A stretch of 64,000 nt of DNA from assembly GCF_013388255.1 (NCBI RefSeq), contig NZ_CP058215.1:1488001-1552000 (forward strand), given 5' to 3'. The notes beneath the pieces are model-generated. The model saw only the letters and a program-made list of their open reading frames with translations. It was not told where the DNA came from and ran no database searches. Shown here piece by piece: positions 43,519-53,569 of the stretch. The position numbers and the translations under genes are program-made. Each line of letters begins with the position of its first letter. Position 1 is the stretch's first letter. This DNA comes from Methanolobus zinderi. GTDB lineage: Archaea > Halobacteriota > Methanosarcinia > Methanosarcinales > Methanosarcinaceae.

Positions 43519-45408
43519 TTAATTCTGATCAATGGCAGGAAGTGTCACGTGTACCCTGGTACCGGCACCTTCCTCGCTTTCGATCCATATTTTTCCGCCA
43601 TGGTCCTCTACTATAACCTTTGAGATATAGAGTCCAAGGCCGTTGCCACCGTAATTCCTTGTTGATGAGCTGTCTATCTGATAGAATTTCTGGAAAAGCT
43701 TTGGCAGGTTCTCTTCTGCAATTCCTATCCCGTTGTCCTCAATCACCGCATGTACATCCCCGTTCTCCCTGAACGCTGAAAGATTGATCTTCCCTTCCCT
43801 TGGAGTAAACTTAATGGCATTATCGATCAGGTTCACAAAGACCCTGGGAAGATAATCGGCATCTGCTTTTGTCAGAAGTACCTCCGGCGGCTGATCGAAA
43901 TTCAGGGAAATGCTTTTGTCCTTTGCATTCCGGGATACTTCTCCGATTGCAGATTGTAAAGAATCGGACAGCAGCATTTTCTCAAAGTTGTATTTCACCC
44001 GTCCGCCCTGTGAGCTACTGGCGAATAGAAGAGAATCAAGCAGGCTGTGCAGACGTTTGGATTTGTTCACAACTTTATCCACTGCATTTTCCTGTTCGGG
44101 ATTCAAGGGACCGAAAGTGCCTTCCTGAAGCAGTTCACTGTAACCTCTGATTGTGGTAAGAGGGGTATTGAGTTCATGTCGTAGATTTGAAAGGAATTCA
44201 TCCTTGAGCCTGTCAAGGGACCGGAGTTCCTCATATGCACTGGCAAGTTCTTCCGTAGACTGCTGAAGGGCGGTCTCGGTCTGTTTGCGCTCGGTAATGT
44301 CCCGGATGTGTTCCACGGCCATCACGATATCATTGTTCTTGCCGAATACCGGGGATACACGGTACTCCCTTGTCTTTCCGTCAACGGGACTGGTATATTC
44401 GTTTTCGGCAACCTCTCCTGTGGAAAAAACATCTTTCACATGACACGGGTCACAGGGTTCGTCGCGGTGCATGAAGCATTCGTAGCAATGCGGGTGGACT
44501 TTTCTCTTTTCAGGACTGATCAGCTCATCACTCTTCCAGTTACTGGTGACTACGTTCAGTTCTTTGTCCACGACAACTATCAGGTCCTGAAGTGCATTGA
44601 AGGTGCTTGTAAGCAATTCCTTTTGCTGGTGCAGTGCATCCTCTGATTGTTTATTCCTTGTAATATCCGCAATCAGGCATACCCCACCCTCGAGGGTTGT
44701 TCTTGAAGACCTGTGTGGAACGTAGTATGATCGTAAGTGAACCTGTCGGCCTGCTAGTCTGGCAGTGTACTCTGTTTCATAGTAAGGCATAATCTCCTGG
44801 TCGGATCTGAAAAGTACTTTCTCCAGCTTTTCGTCATTTACAAAATCAGTTACCTCGGAGCCGATTACATCTTCACGCGACAGGCCGAATATCTTTAAAA
44901 AACTTCTGTTGCAATGGGTGATTATACCGTTACGGTCTATGAAAATACCAAGAGGAGATGACTCAAAGATAACCCTGTACCTTTTCTCGGAGTCAAGTAA
45001 GGCTTCCTCCACATGCCTTCTCTCAAGAACCTTTCCAAGCCTGGAAACAATAACATCCATCAGTTTTTTCTCTTCGTTGAGAAATGGACCCACATCCAAA
45101 GGCGGACGTTCTTCGATGTAGACAACATCGAGACAGCCCCGAACCTTGCCATGAACGAATATATCGATAGACATCATCCATGGAGTGTCTTCATATTCAG
45201 GAGTCTGGTAGACCTCATCGTCAAGTGTAATACGTGCTGCTGCCAGTTCTGAATGACTGCATGCGGAAGGTATGCGCCTTACTATCCCCTTGAGTAAGGA
45301 CTTAAGAGGGATATGCATATCAAACAGATCTGAGATACTGTATATGCATTCCAGTTCTTTTTCCCTTTTTCTGAGCAGCGCCATATTAGAATCGGTTATA
45401 GAAGACAC
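43519..45408 (-). CDS. PAS-domain sensor histidine kinase
   Basis: 629 residues, with no membrane segment, so it is cytosolic. In order: a GAF-like N-terminal region (about 1-135, shared with the 7648 chimera), one PAS domain (FESSPLGIFIDRNGIITHCN), a second PAS-like domain with CYECFMHRDEPCDPCHV, which may hold a metal or redox site, a HisKA helix with LRHELNTPLTTIRG, and a full HATPase (NLIDNAIKFTP, DNGIGIAEENLP, GGNGLGLYIS). An ATG at 45384 is an alternative start. No response regulator is next to it. It shows what the kinase half of the 7648 chimera should look like. Confidence 0.9.
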   Translation of the reverse strand: MSSITDSNMALLRKREKELECIYSISDLFDMHIPLKSLLKGIVRRIPSACSHSELAAARITLDDEVYQTPEYEDTPWMMSIDIFVHGKVRGCLDVVYIEERPPLDVGPFLNEEKKLMDVIVSRLGKVLERRHVEEALLDSEKRYRVIFESSPLGIFIDRNGIITHCNRSFLKIFGLSREDVIGSEVTDFVNDEKLEKVLFRSDQEIMPYYETEYTARLAGRQVHLRSYYVPHRSSRTTLEGGVCLIADITRNKQSEDALHQQKELLTSTFNALQDLIVVVDKELNVVTSNWKSDELISPEKRKVHPHCYECFMHRDEPCDPCHVKDVFSTGEVAENEYTSPVDGKTREYRVSPVFGKNNDIVMAVEHIRDITERKQTETALQQSTEELASAYEELRSLDRLKDEFLSNLRHELNTPLTTIRGYSELLQEGTFGPLNPEQENAVDKVVNKSKRLHSLLDSLLFASSSQGGRVKYNFEKMLLSDSLQSAIGEVSRNAKDKSISLNFDQPPEVLLTKADADYLPRVFVNLIDNAIKFTPREGKINLSAFRENGDVHAVIEDNGIGIAEENLPKLFQKFYQIDSSSTRNYGGNGLGLYISKVIVEDHGGKIWIESEEGAGTRVHVTLPAIDQN

Positions 45409-45574
45409 CTACTATTTTTATATTAATTATATTTATATTTTAGTTATTAATAGATTTCGTTCATTTCAAAAATCCGATAAAAATATAGCATCTATTTTAT
45501 CAGTAGAACTAAGGAACAGGGGAAGGTATATATGGAATTACCTATTGAAAGAAGTCCAAATATCAGGTGAAATA

Positions 45575-46732
45575 ATGTACTCTGACAGAATAAATGCATT
45601 ACCCCCTTACTTGTTTGCAACCATAGACGAAGCAAAAGCAGAAATAAAGGCAAAAGGCGTGGATGTGATCGATCTCGGAGTCGGTGATCCTGACCAGCCA
45701 ACTCCTGAACACATTGTTGATTCCATGTGTCAGGCAGTTCGCGATCCTTCTACACACAGATATCCTTCCTATACAGGCATGCTTGAGTTCAGGAAGGCTG
45801 CTACCGACTGGTGCAGAGAGAGCAGAGGACTGGACCTCGATCCTGTTTCCGAAACACTTACGCTTATCGGCTCAAAGGAAGGAGTAGCGCACATCCCTCT
45901 TGCATTCATCAACCCTGGAGACGTGGCACTGTGCCCTGACCCTGCATATCCTGTCTATAAGATAGGTACACAGTTTGCAGGCGGAGAAGCCCATATTATG
46001 CCACTCCTTGAGGAAAACGGTTTCCTGCCGGACCTTGATGCCATACCAAAGGACATACTTGGCAGAACAAAGCTGATGTTCCTGAACTACCCTAACAATC
46101 CCACCTCGGCAACAGCCGACAAAAAGTACTTTGAAGAGGTCGTGCAGTTTGCCAGGGACAACGATATTGTAGTTGTACATGACAACGCCTATTCAGAAAT
46201 GACCTATGACGGTTACAAGGCACCAAGCTTCCTGGAAGTCGACGGGGCAATGGAAGTCGGAATGGAGCTTTTCTCCATGTCAAAGACCTATAACATGACA
46301 GGATGGCGCCTTGGATTTGCCGTTGGTAACAAGGACATTATTGCAGGTTTCGGAAAGGCCAAGTCCAATATCGATTCAGGAGCTTTCAATGCAGTACAGA
46401 TGGCAGGAATCACAGCCCTTTCAAGCTCACAGCAGTGTGTTGCTGACATGAACAAGATGTACACTGAAAGGAGAAACGTACTCCTTAAGGGTCTGGATGA
46501 GATGGGCATCGATGTTAAGCCACCAAAGGCCACATTCTACATATGGGCACCAGTGCCAAGCGGATATGATTCCATCGGATTCTCCAAGCTTCTGCTGGAG
46601 AACGCAGGTATCGTAGCAACACCCGGTGTCGGATTCGGAAAGCACGGTGAAGGTTACATACGCTTTGCACTGACACAGTCCGTGGACAGGTTATCCGAAG
46701 CTGTCAGCAGGATGTCAGAACTTAATATCTGA
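45575..46732 (+). CDS. dapL: LL-diaminopimelate aminotransferase
   Basis: 385 residues from ATG 45575, which has a perfect GGTGAAATA ribosome site; a much longer upstream extension is ruled out. It is a fold-type I PLP aminotransferase: MYSDRINALPPYLFATIDEA, IDLGVGDPDQPTP, NYPNNPTSA, HDNAYSEMTYDGYKAPSFLE and the PLP-lysine block MSKTYNMTGWRLGFAVG. DapL makes LL-diaminopimelate from tetrahydrodipicolinate in one step, the lysine route used by many methanogens. Specificity within the family is inferred from overall resemblance. Confidence 0.88.
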   Translation: MYSDRINALPPYLFATIDEAKAEIKAKGVDVIDLGVGDPDQPTPEHIVDSMCQAVRDPSTHRYPSYTGMLEFRKAATDWCRESRGLDLDPVSETLTLIGSKEGVAHIPLAFINPGDVALCPDPAYPVYKIGTQFAGGEAHIMPLLEENGFLPDLDAIPKDILGRTKLMFLNYPNNPTSATADKKYFEEVVQFARDNDIVVVHDNAYSEMTYDGYKAPSFLEVDGAMEVGMELFSMSKTYNMTGWRLGFAVGNKDIIAGFGKAKSNIDSGAFNAVQMAGITALSSSQQCVADMNKMYTERRNVLLKGLDEMGIDVKPPKATFYIWAPVPSGYDSIGFSKLLLENAGIVATPGVGFGKHGEGYIRFALTQSVDRLSEAVSRMSELNI

Positions 46733-46946
46733 GATCAATAACTTTTTAATTGGATGGATATCAGTAAAGATATTCATCATCTCATTCTTTTTATCTGTTC
46801 CAAGCAAGCAATAATTTCTATTTTTCTGTATATCCTGATGTCAATATTTAACATATCTCCTTACTTAGATCCAGTCTGGACCAATCTAATGATATATAAA
46901 TACAAAAACAGATAGAAAATTCAGTAGAGACGTGACAGCTTTCCTG

Positions 46947-48053
46947 TCATTCCCTCTCAGACTTGCGATACTTTTTTGCCGCCTGTGCAAGCCCTTTATA
47001 TTTCTTCTTTTCCAGCCTTTTCAATCCAATCTCAGCCTTATCTTTCTGGAAAGCCAGCTCATCATTCAGCTTATGGTAGCTATCAAACCTTTCTTGCGTG
47101 ATAAGTCCCTCATCCAGTGCTTTCATGACGGCACAGTGTGGCTCGTTCCGATGAGTACAATCCTTGAAACGGCAATTTTGAGCAAGTTCAGCAATGTCGG
47201 AGAACGTCCTGTCGATACCACCAGATGACTCTCCAAGCTGTATCTCACGGATTCCGGGGTTGTCGATGAATATCGTGCCGTTCGGGAGGAGGAAAAGTTG
47301 TCTTACAGTGGTAGTGTGTTTTCCTTTATCATCATCTTCACGTACACCTGATGTCTTCTGGACTTCGTTGCCAAAAAGAGCATTAATGAGGGTGGATTTG
47401 CCAACTCCCGAGGAACCGATGAGTGCTATCGTGTCGTCCGGAATCATAAAAGGGTCCAGTTTTTCCAGGTTTTTACTTGAGAGGGCACTGAGAGTTATCA
47501 CAGGAACATCGCCAGCCATATCCTTTATTTGCTGTATCGTTTGTGATATATCATCTGACAGCTTCTCGGCAAGATCTATCTTGTTAATGAGAATAACAGG
47601 CCTCGCGCCGGAGGAATAAACGATGGTGAGATATCTTTCAAGTCTTCTCAGATTAAGATCATGTCCGACTGCCGTAACAATGAAAATCGTATCAATATTT
47701 GCGGCTATCAACTGTTCTTCACCAGACTCACCCGTGGAACCTCTGGAAAGACAGGAAGTTCGTGGAAGAATGTCCACTATGGTGTATGAATTAATGTCAC
47801 TTTGATCAAGCAGTACAACAAAATCTCCTACAACCGGCTGCTTGCCGACCCTACGCATAGCTCCTGATACTGCTGCCTGTATCTCACCTTTTTCAGTAAG
47901 TATATTGCAGACCGTTTTATGCCGGACTGCAACTCTACCGGGAACGTATGGTCCTTTATAAGCTGAAAATGCAGACTCAAGTGAATTGTTCCAGCCAGGA
48001 ATAAAGAAGTTGTCTGAAGTATTATTCCTTTTGTTCCTGTATTTATTATTCAT
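46947..48053 (-). CDS. rsgA: Ribosome small subunit-dependent GTPase A
   Basis: 368 residues with the circularly permuted GTPase order of RsgA/YjeQ: OB-fold domain, G4 [12 protein letters not shown]1 [17 protein letters not shown]3 [10 protein letters not shown], and a C-terminal zinc domain with [14 protein letters not shown]. It has a short basic N-terminal extension rich in Asn and Arg. RsgA matures the 30S subunit in bacteria; its presence in a methanogen suggests horizontal acquisition and leaves the ribosomal role open. All motifs are intact. It is monocistronic. Confidence 0.92.
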   Translation of the reverse strand: MNNKYRNKRNNTSDNFFIPGWNNSLESAFSAYKGPYVPGRVAVRHKTVCNILTEKGEIQAAVSGAMRRVGKQPVVGDFVVLLDQSDINSYTIVDILPRTSCLSRGSTGESGEEQLIAANIDTIFIVTAVGHDLNLRRLERYLTIVYSSGARPVILINKIDLAEKLSDDISQTIQQIKDMAGDVPVITLSALSSKNLEKLDPFMIPDDTIALIGSSGVGKSTLINALFGNEVQKTSGVREDDDKGKHTTTVRQLFLLPNGTIFIDNPGIREIQLGESSGGIDRTFSDIAELAQNCRFKDCTHRNEPHCAVMKALDEGLITQERFDSYHKLNDELAFQKDKAEIGLKRLEKKKYKGLAQAAKKYRKSERE

Positions 48054-48422
48054 ACCATTAATTCAGGATGACATGAAGAATAAGGTTTTTGACAGAGATA
48101 ACTGAGTCCTGAATAGGATATAACTGTAAATGCTTGATTTATTAACTATTTTGTCACTTTTGCACATAATGTCGTTATTTTTCTATCCAAAAGCTAGGTT
48201 AAAATAATTTTAGCGAAATAGCTTTAAACTATTAAACTATCGAAAATAGTAGATAAATATTTGCAGACTCCAAAAAAAGATAACAACTGCAGAATTTTAA
48301 TTCATTATTTTAATATAGTTTATTTTATATTTTAGTTTTTTTATTTGATAATATTATATATTAATCTGCCTTTAATGTTACACAAAATCACATTGTGATA
48401 CAATCGTACAAAAAGGTGGAAG
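48054..48422 (+). promoter_or_regulatory. Promoter region of the chemoreceptor gene with a 13-bp palindrome
   Basis: This 369-base gap is very AT-rich, with TATATTAA-like text near 48355. ATCACA-T-TGTGAT at 48387-48399 is a perfect inverted repeat 23 bases before the receptor ATG, just after the expected transcription start. AAAGGTGGAAG gives the ribosome site. No gene is visible elsewhere in the gap. Confidence 0.55.
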
Positions 48423-50546
48423 ATGAATCTAAAAAATATACCAATCAGTCGTCAGATCATTGCCCTGGCTTTGATACTGGTTATTGTACCCGTTACCCTT
48501 GTAGGATTTTATGCTTATAACCAGACTTCTGACGCAATACAGACTCAGCTCAATGAACGTCTAGATGAACAGGTCCGGATGGAAGAAGATTATGTTGATG
48601 CTGTATTTTCGGTAGCGCAGCAAAATTTACAAACCTATCTTAAAACAGCCAAAGCTGAATTCTATTCATCAGCAAATCCAGAGATAGTTGATGGAGAGAT
48701 GATAGTAGGAGATACTATCCTAAATAATGATAACAAGCTCGTTGATCAGATAGAAAGTAAGATTGACGGAAGTGTCAGTGTATTTCAGGTAAAGGACAGT
48801 TCTGCTGTCCGAATATCCACAACAACAAGAAACGATGATGGAAGCAGAGCCATCGGAACTGCAGTATCCAGAGAAGTTTATAATAAAGTTGTGAGAGACG
48901 GTCAGACATATACGGGCAGGGCAGATGTCCTTGGTGATTGGTATATGACTGCCTATGAGCCAATCAGAAACAGCAATGGCAAGATAATAGGGATACTGGG
49001 AATCGGAGTACCTGAAGAAAAATACAAATCCCAGATAAAAGAGCAGATGGAAACCATAACCTTTGGTGAAACCGGGTATATGTATGTAATAAATTCTGAA
49101 GGCGACCTTATAATCCATCCCACAAGAGAGGGAGATAACCTCTACGAGAACGATTTCGTAAAAGAGATGACAGCCAATAAGGAAGGCGATATCATTTACG
49201 AGTGGGAAGGGCGCGACAAGATGATGAGTTACACATACTACGAGCCCAAAGACTGGATCATTGCTTCCGGAACCTATGTTGATGAATTTGAAGCTGCTTC
49301 TGTAGCTATCAGAAATGGTATTATAACAGCGGTTATGATCTTTATTGTGCTCGGAGCCGCCTTTGCACTGCTCATCAGCAGATCAATATCAGGAGGGATC
49401 CAGAAAATCGTGGATGATTTCGATAATATATCCTCCGATGCCCTGGAAGGCAAGATCAACACACGTGCCAGCACCGATGTTGGTGTTGACTTCACAGCAA
49501 TACCCAGAGGTTTGAACGGTATCCTGGATACACTTACAGATATAATCAGTATGGTCAGTAAGAACGCTAATGACGTTGCTGCAACCGCCCAGGAGATATC
49601 ATCTTCCATAGAAGAGGCAACTGCAGCATCAAATCAGATTTCGCTCACAGTCGGAGAGATATCCCAAGGTGCACAGGATCAGTCTGCCAAGACAGAGGAA
49701 GTCGCACATGCCATGACCGATATGACGGGAAATGTACAGGATATCGCAGCCAATGCACAGCAGGCAGCTGAAACTGCAACTACCACCAGCGAACTTATAG
49801 ACAATGTAGGAAACGAATCCGAGGACATGCTGAAGCAGATGGATGAGATCAAGGCGGCAACAGACCATTCCGCATCCGCTATAACAGAACTTGAAGCAAA
49901 ATCAAGGCAGATAGGTGAGATCGTTAGCCTTATTACGAACATTGCGGACCAGACCAACCTGCTTGCCCTCAACGCAGCAATCGAAGCTGCAAGGGCAGGA
50001 GAACACGGAAGAGGTTTTGCTGTGGTGGCCGATGAGGTCAGAAAACTTGCCGAAGATTCAGGAAACGCAGCTCAGGAAATCGCCCAGTTGATCCATGAAA
50101 TACAGGACGGAACAAGAGATGCGGTCGAGTCCATGGAAAGTGGTACTGAGACTGTCGGTTCAGGAGTAAACGCACTGAATTCAACAGTCCAGGCCGTGCA
50201 GACTATTGTTGCTGAAAGCAGTAAGGTGGCTGATATGGCACAGAATATTGCCGCAGCCGCACAGGAACAATCAGCTTCCATAGAAGAGATCACATCATCC
50301 ATGGACGAGGTAGCAGCAATCTCAGAAGAAGCAGCCGCAGGAACAGAGGAAGCTTCAGCAGGAGTTGAGCAGCAGACCGCCTCCATGAACGAGCTTGCTG
50401 ACAGTGCACACGAGCTTGCCAGTATGGCAGCAGCCATGCAGCAGATGATCTCAAAATACACTTTGAGCGAGCAGCCAGCAACTTTTCAGGAAGATGAAAT
50501 TCCGGTTTCCCGGAAGAAAGAAGCTGAAAGAGAAATTCTGGCCTGA
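48423..50546 (+). CDS. Methyl-accepting chemotaxis protein with extracellular Cache domain
   Basis: 707 residues. The first membrane helix [20 protein letters not shown] is followed by a roughly 270-residue outside domain ending in [16 protein letters not shown] and [13 protein letters not shown], the Cache-type ligand-binding pattern. Then come the second helix, a HAMP-like linker, and the cytoplasmic signalling bundle with the MCP hairpin tip around [20 protein letters not shown]. Ligand classes for Cache receptors include amino acids, acids and methylamines; none can be read here. Glu/Gln-rich flanks give methylation helices. A palindrome lies at 48387. Confidence 0.94.
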   Translation: MNLKNIPISRQIIALALILVIVPVTLVGFYAYNQTSDAIQTQLNERLDEQVRMEEDYVDAVFSVAQQNLQTYLKTAKAEFYSSANPEIVDGEMIVGDTILNNDNKLVDQIESKIDGSVSVFQVKDSSAVRISTTTRNDDGSRAIGTAVSREVYNKVVRDGQTYTGRADVLGDWYMTAYEPIRNSNGKIIGILGIGVPEEKYKSQIKEQMETITFGETGYMYVINSEGDLIIHPTREGDNLYENDFVKEMTANKEGDIIYEWEGRDKMMSYTYYEPKDWIIASGTYVDEFEAASVAIRNGIITAVMIFIVLGAAFALLISRSISGGIQKIVDDFDNISSDALEGKINTRASTDVGVDFTAIPRGLNGILDTLTDIISMVSKNANDVAATAQEISSSIEEATAASNQISLTVGEISQGAQDQSAKTEEVAHAMTDMTGNVQDIAANAQQAAETATTTSELIDNVGNESEDMLKQMDEIKAATDHSASAITELEAKSRQIGEIVSLITNIADQTNLLALNAAIEAARAGEHGRGFAVVADEVRKLAEDSGNAAQEIAQLIHEIQDGTRDAVESMESGTETVGSGVNALNSTVQAVQTIVAESSKVADMAQNIAAAAQEQSASIEEITSSMDEVAAISEEAAAGTEEASAGVEQQTASMNELADSAHELASMAAAMQQMISKYTLSEQPATFQEDEIPVSRKKEAEREILA

Positions 50547-50608
50547 TGGTCTAATTTCTCCCTACTTTTTTAATTACATTTTCCATTTCTTCCGGTTTTT
50601 ATTGAACT

Positions 50609-51235
50609 TCATTTACAGCCTTTTTCCAGTATTGCCAGTACTTCTTCATCAGAAACATCGTACCAGTTTCTATAGACCTGGGCAACTGCCATGAAGTTAG
50701 CCGGCATTTCGAGCACAACAATATTATCGACCAGATTGCCGATATCCTCGGCGACTTCCTTTCCGGCCACAGGAACTGCAACCACTATCTTTGAAACCTC
50801 TCTTTTCCTGCAGAGCTTGATGGATGCCCTCATTGTAGAACCCATTGCCAGTCCGTCATCAACCAGTATGACCATCCTTCCGGTCATTTCAGGCAAAGGT
50901 TTGCCCTTTCTCAGAACATCTATTCTTCTTCTAATCTCCCCATACTGTGCCTCTACAATCCGATCTATCAGGCTTTCCGAGAGCCACATGGCAGCATCCT
51001 CGAAGATAAAGGTACTGCCATCCTCGGCTATTGCTCCAAATCCTGCCTCCGGGTTGTCGGGAAAAGGAAGTTTTCTGGTAACCAGCAGGTAAAAATCCGC
51101 ATTAAGATGCTTTGCTACCTGGCAAGCGACCTCCACCCCACCCCGGGGGATGGCAAGCACAAGTACACCCGCTTCCCTGTACTTATTCAGTGCCCTTGCA
51201 AGCTTTATGCCTGCATCCCTGCGATCCTCGAACAT
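50609..51235 (-). CDS. Phosphoribosyltransferase-like protein (dimer-type)
   Basis: 208 residues from the ATG at 51235 (GGAAAGATC upstream). FEDRRDAGIKLARALNKY, LVLAIPRGGVEVACQV and the PRPP-binding loop VILVDDGLAMGSTMRASIK are those of the stand-alone phosphoribosyltransferase family common in Archaea and Bacteria. The substrate base is unknown. A clear paralogue with the same layout is at 53570-54220. The gene is convergent with the receptor gene and lies upstream of none of its strand neighbours by less than 40 bases. Confidence 0.82.
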   Translation of the reverse strand: MFEDRRDAGIKLARALNKYREAGVLVLAIPRGGVEVACQVAKHLNADFYLLVTRKLPFPDNPEAGFGAIAEDGSTFIFEDAAMWLSESLIDRIVEAQYGEIRRRIDVLRKGKPLPEMTGRMVILVDDGLAMGSTMRASIKLCRKREVSKIVVAVPVAGKEVAEDIGNLVDNIVVLEMPANFMAVAQVYRNWYDVSDEEVLAILEKGCK

Positions 51236-51277
51236 GTCAGATCTTTCCGTCGATGTTTTCACCCGGAATGGTTCTGA

Positions 51278-51637
51278 TTATCCCACTGTAATGGTGCCTA
51301 CCATGTCAGGATGTATCGTACATCTGTAATCATATGTACCGGTTTGCTCAAATGTGTGAGAGAAAGTCATGCCCGGCTCCAGGCTGGCTGAATCGAACTC
51401 GCCATTGTCGGCAGTAGCGGTATGCGCTACCGAGTCATTATTTGTCCATGTAACTGTGTCGCCGGCCGAAACTCTGATATTCTGAGGCTGGAACTGAAAG
51501 CTTTCAATGGATACTTCAGTGGTCTGAACCTGCTCGGTTTCAGCACTATCTGTTGAACCGTCATCAGTACAACCTGCAGCAAGCACTGCTACAACCACAA
51601 GGATCATAACCAGAAGCCATTTCAATAATCTTTTCAC
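51278..51637 (-). CDS. Lipoprotein cupredoxin (blue copper protein)
   Basis: 119 residues from the GTG at 51637, which follows GGGGAGTGATGTA; a longer frame from upstream is not supported. LLVMILVVVAVLAAGC is a lipoprotein signal with the lipobox Cys near residue 22. The mature domain is cupredoxin-like: VTWTNNDSVAHTATADNG supplies the first His, and GTYDYRCTIHPDMVGTITV supplies Cys, His and Met (CxxHxxM), the type 1 copper site. Such proteins shuttle single electrons at the cell surface. It lies next to a cytochrome P460 gene on the same strand. Confidence 0.88.
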   Translation of the reverse strand: MKRLLKWLLVMILVVVAVLAAGCTDDGSTDSAETEQVQTTEVSIESFQFQPQNIRVSAGDTVTWTNNDSVAHTATADNGEFDSASLEPGMTFSHTFEQTGTYDYRCTIHPDMVGTITVG

Positions 51638-51762
51638 TACATCACTCCCCATAATTACAAAGTGAATAAGACTTAAATCACTAGCGGAAAAAGACGATTT
51701 ATTGAAAAATGCCATTAAAAAGAAGTAAGGAACAATTTTTAGCTTATATAAAAGATAGGATT

Positions 51763-52275
51763 TCAACCCGGATCATTGGTGTAGATGTAATCGCCACCTT
51801 CTGCTCCGGAATGACAGTCATAGCAAACTGAAAGCCTTCCTTCACTAACTACTTCCCCGTCGGCAGAATAGGTAGCCCAGAACCAGTCATTATTTTCCGG
51901 ATCATAACCATCGATCTTCTGCATAATTACTATTTCCTGAAGCTCACCCTCCGAATTGTACCCCTCTTTGAGAACTATACTTCCATCCGGCATTACGCTT
52001 TCATTGTTCTCCAGAGCAGAGAAGGCATCATCGGAAACATACACTGTTATCATTTCACCATGAACACCCTGTCCGGGACTCATTTCTTCTGTCCCCGGCA
52101 TAAGTTCCCATTGGCCGTAGTCATCATCTTCAGTTATCTGTGTATACAATTCAGCAGCATCTGCCTGAGAATCTGTCTCTGAAACCATATCTTCCTCACC
52201 GGAATCACTGGTCGCACAGCCCAGCGCAAGAAAAGCACTTACAATAAGTAGTAAAGCCAGAAATTTTCTTTGCAT
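51763..52275 (-). CDS. Cytochrome P460-family lipoprotein
   Basis: 170 residues from the ATG at 52275 (GGGGTGG before it). FLALLLIVSAFLALGC is a lipoprotein signal. The mature part has the P460 fold pattern with GYNSEGELQEIVIMQKIDG, NNDWFWATYSADGEVVSEG and the c-type haem site VCYDCHSGAEGGDY. P460 cytochromes cross-link a Lys to haem and oxidise hydroxylamine or nitric oxide; whether the Lys is present was not proven, although QKIDG is a candidate region. It is upstream of the cupredoxin gene by 125 bases, so the copper protein may be its electron partner. Confidence 0.82.
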   Translation of the reverse strand: MQRKFLALLLIVSAFLALGCATSDSGEEDMVSETDSQADAAELYTQITEDDDYGQWELMPGTEEMSPGQGVHGEMITVYVSDDAFSALENNESVMPDGSIVLKEGYNSEGELQEIVIMQKIDGYDPENNDWFWATYSADGEVVSEGRLSVCYDCHSGAEGGDYIYTNDPG

Positions 52276-52469
52276 AATAGTCCACCCCATTGAATTTCGA
52301 TATTAACCCGATAAAATATATGAAATACATATTATTAACAAATTTCCAGATAAACCATCGGATACTGGATATTTGTTAAAAAAGAAGTGTTTGAAGCAAA
52401 TAAAGTAAAATACTCAAAGAAAATGTAAAAAAGGATCCTATGACCTGGTTTAGAAAATAGATGTCTGGC

Positions 52470-52649
52470 CTATGTTTCAAGACAGTCGAGTGGTCTCTTG
52501 AAAAAGGCTTTCATCATTCCATTTTCATCAATGTCGCCTGAGAATTTTACCAGTTCCCAGCCATCTACACCAAGTTCGTTCAGGTCCTGCTTTGTGAGAT
52601 CCCATTCACCAAATCTAACTGATCTTATTTCGTATTCCCATGATGTCAT
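52470..52649 (-). CDS. DUF4177-domain protein
   Basis: 59 residues from the ATG at 52649 with a GAGGTAA ribosome site. WEYEIRSVRFGEWDLTKQDL and GVDGWELVKFSGDIDE, then a final strand with FFKRPL, are the DUF4177 pattern (W-E-Y...L...G..GWELV). These are small beta-sheet proteins of unknown function that are widespread in prokaryotes. It is complete and monocistronic, with AT-rich sequence on both sides. Confidence 0.85.
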   Translation of the reverse strand: MTSWEYEIRSVRFGEWDLTKQDLNELGVDGWELVKFSGDIDENGMMKAFFKRPLDCLET

Positions 52650-52816
52650 ATTTTTTACCTCGCAATAGTTCCGATCCACATTTTTCGTGTATAATAGCCT
52701 ATATTCGCGATCTATAAATACTTTTTTAAAAAATGAAATTGCATTGAAAACAAGTCAATTTGAATTATAGAATGGATACTCCGAGAAAATCCCATGAAAT
52801 CCAGGGATGATACTGA

Positions 52817-53407
52817 TCAAATATATGGTGAAAGAAAGAAGAAAAGTTCCACAAAGAAACCTGAAAACACAGGAATAACGAGGTTATCATCGATCTTCAC
52901 AAAGTAGGTTTCTACAAGTGTCGCCACTACAGCCATAAGTATGGCCACAGGCCAGCTGGAAAGGAAGAAAAGACCTATGGCAAGATCGACTATAAACTCG
53001 GCAATTACACCTTCAAGTGACTTACCATTACCGAATATCCTGATCCTGCCAATTCTTTTACCCACAAGTGCCGCACTCGCATCACCGAATGTGGTCATCA
53101 GCAACGCGGCGTAGGCTACATGTTCACTGAATACGGATACGGCAACAAGAGCTCCCAGGGTGAAGTAAACATGTGATCCAAGAGATGAAATTTCCTTTTT
53201 ACGCAGGAGAAAATGAACAACAGGAAGCTTGAAACCTCTATCCAGTCTGAAATGTTCGATAGTCAGGATAATAACAAGATAACTTATAAGCAGGGTAACA
53301 GTTGCCTGTTTTCCCAGAAAGAAATAAACAAGGACTATGAGAATGGATGTGAAGTGAATACCTTTTCTCAGTATCTCGTTCATGAAAGATCTTGAAGCCA
53401 TCGGCAT
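52817..53407 (-). CDS. Dolichol kinase / phytol kinase-like membrane protein
   Basis: 196 residues with six or so membrane helices. NEILRKGIHFTSILIVLVYF at the start and AALLMTTFGDASAALVGKRI with SLEGVIAEFIVDL later are the CTP-dependent polyprenol kinase family blocks (SEC59, VTE5, DGK1). The Asp in FGDASAALVG is the conserved catalytic residue. In archaea such enzymes phosphorylate isoprenoid alcohols for lipid or glycan carriers. It is monocistronic. Substrate not assigned. Confidence 0.82.
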   Translation of the reverse strand: MPMASRSFMNEILRKGIHFTSILIVLVYFFLGKQATVTLLISYLVIILTIEHFRLDRGFKLPVVHFLLRKKEISSLGSHVYFTLGALVAVSVFSEHVAYAALLMTTFGDASAALVGKRIGRIRIFGNGKSLEGVIAEFIVDLAIGLFFLSSWPVAILMAVVATLVETYFVKIDDNLVIPVFSGFFVELFFFLSPYI

Positions 53408-53569
53408 TTAATGTGCTTTTGTTGTATATAAAAGGGTTCATCAAAAATGATAAGATAAGACCCGCTATTTTTGATAGGTAAATGAGATAGCTATGGCCAG
53501 TATTTCCTATTCATAAGCGAATCAATAAAATAGCAGGCCTCAGAAACTACAATGTGGAGTGGAAAGATA

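Noticed and set aside
45272-45574. N-terminal extension of the LL-diaminopimelate aminotransferase frame
   Set aside because: The ATG at 45575 has a perfect GGTGA ribosome site and the family N-terminus; the extension overlaps the divergent kinase gene.
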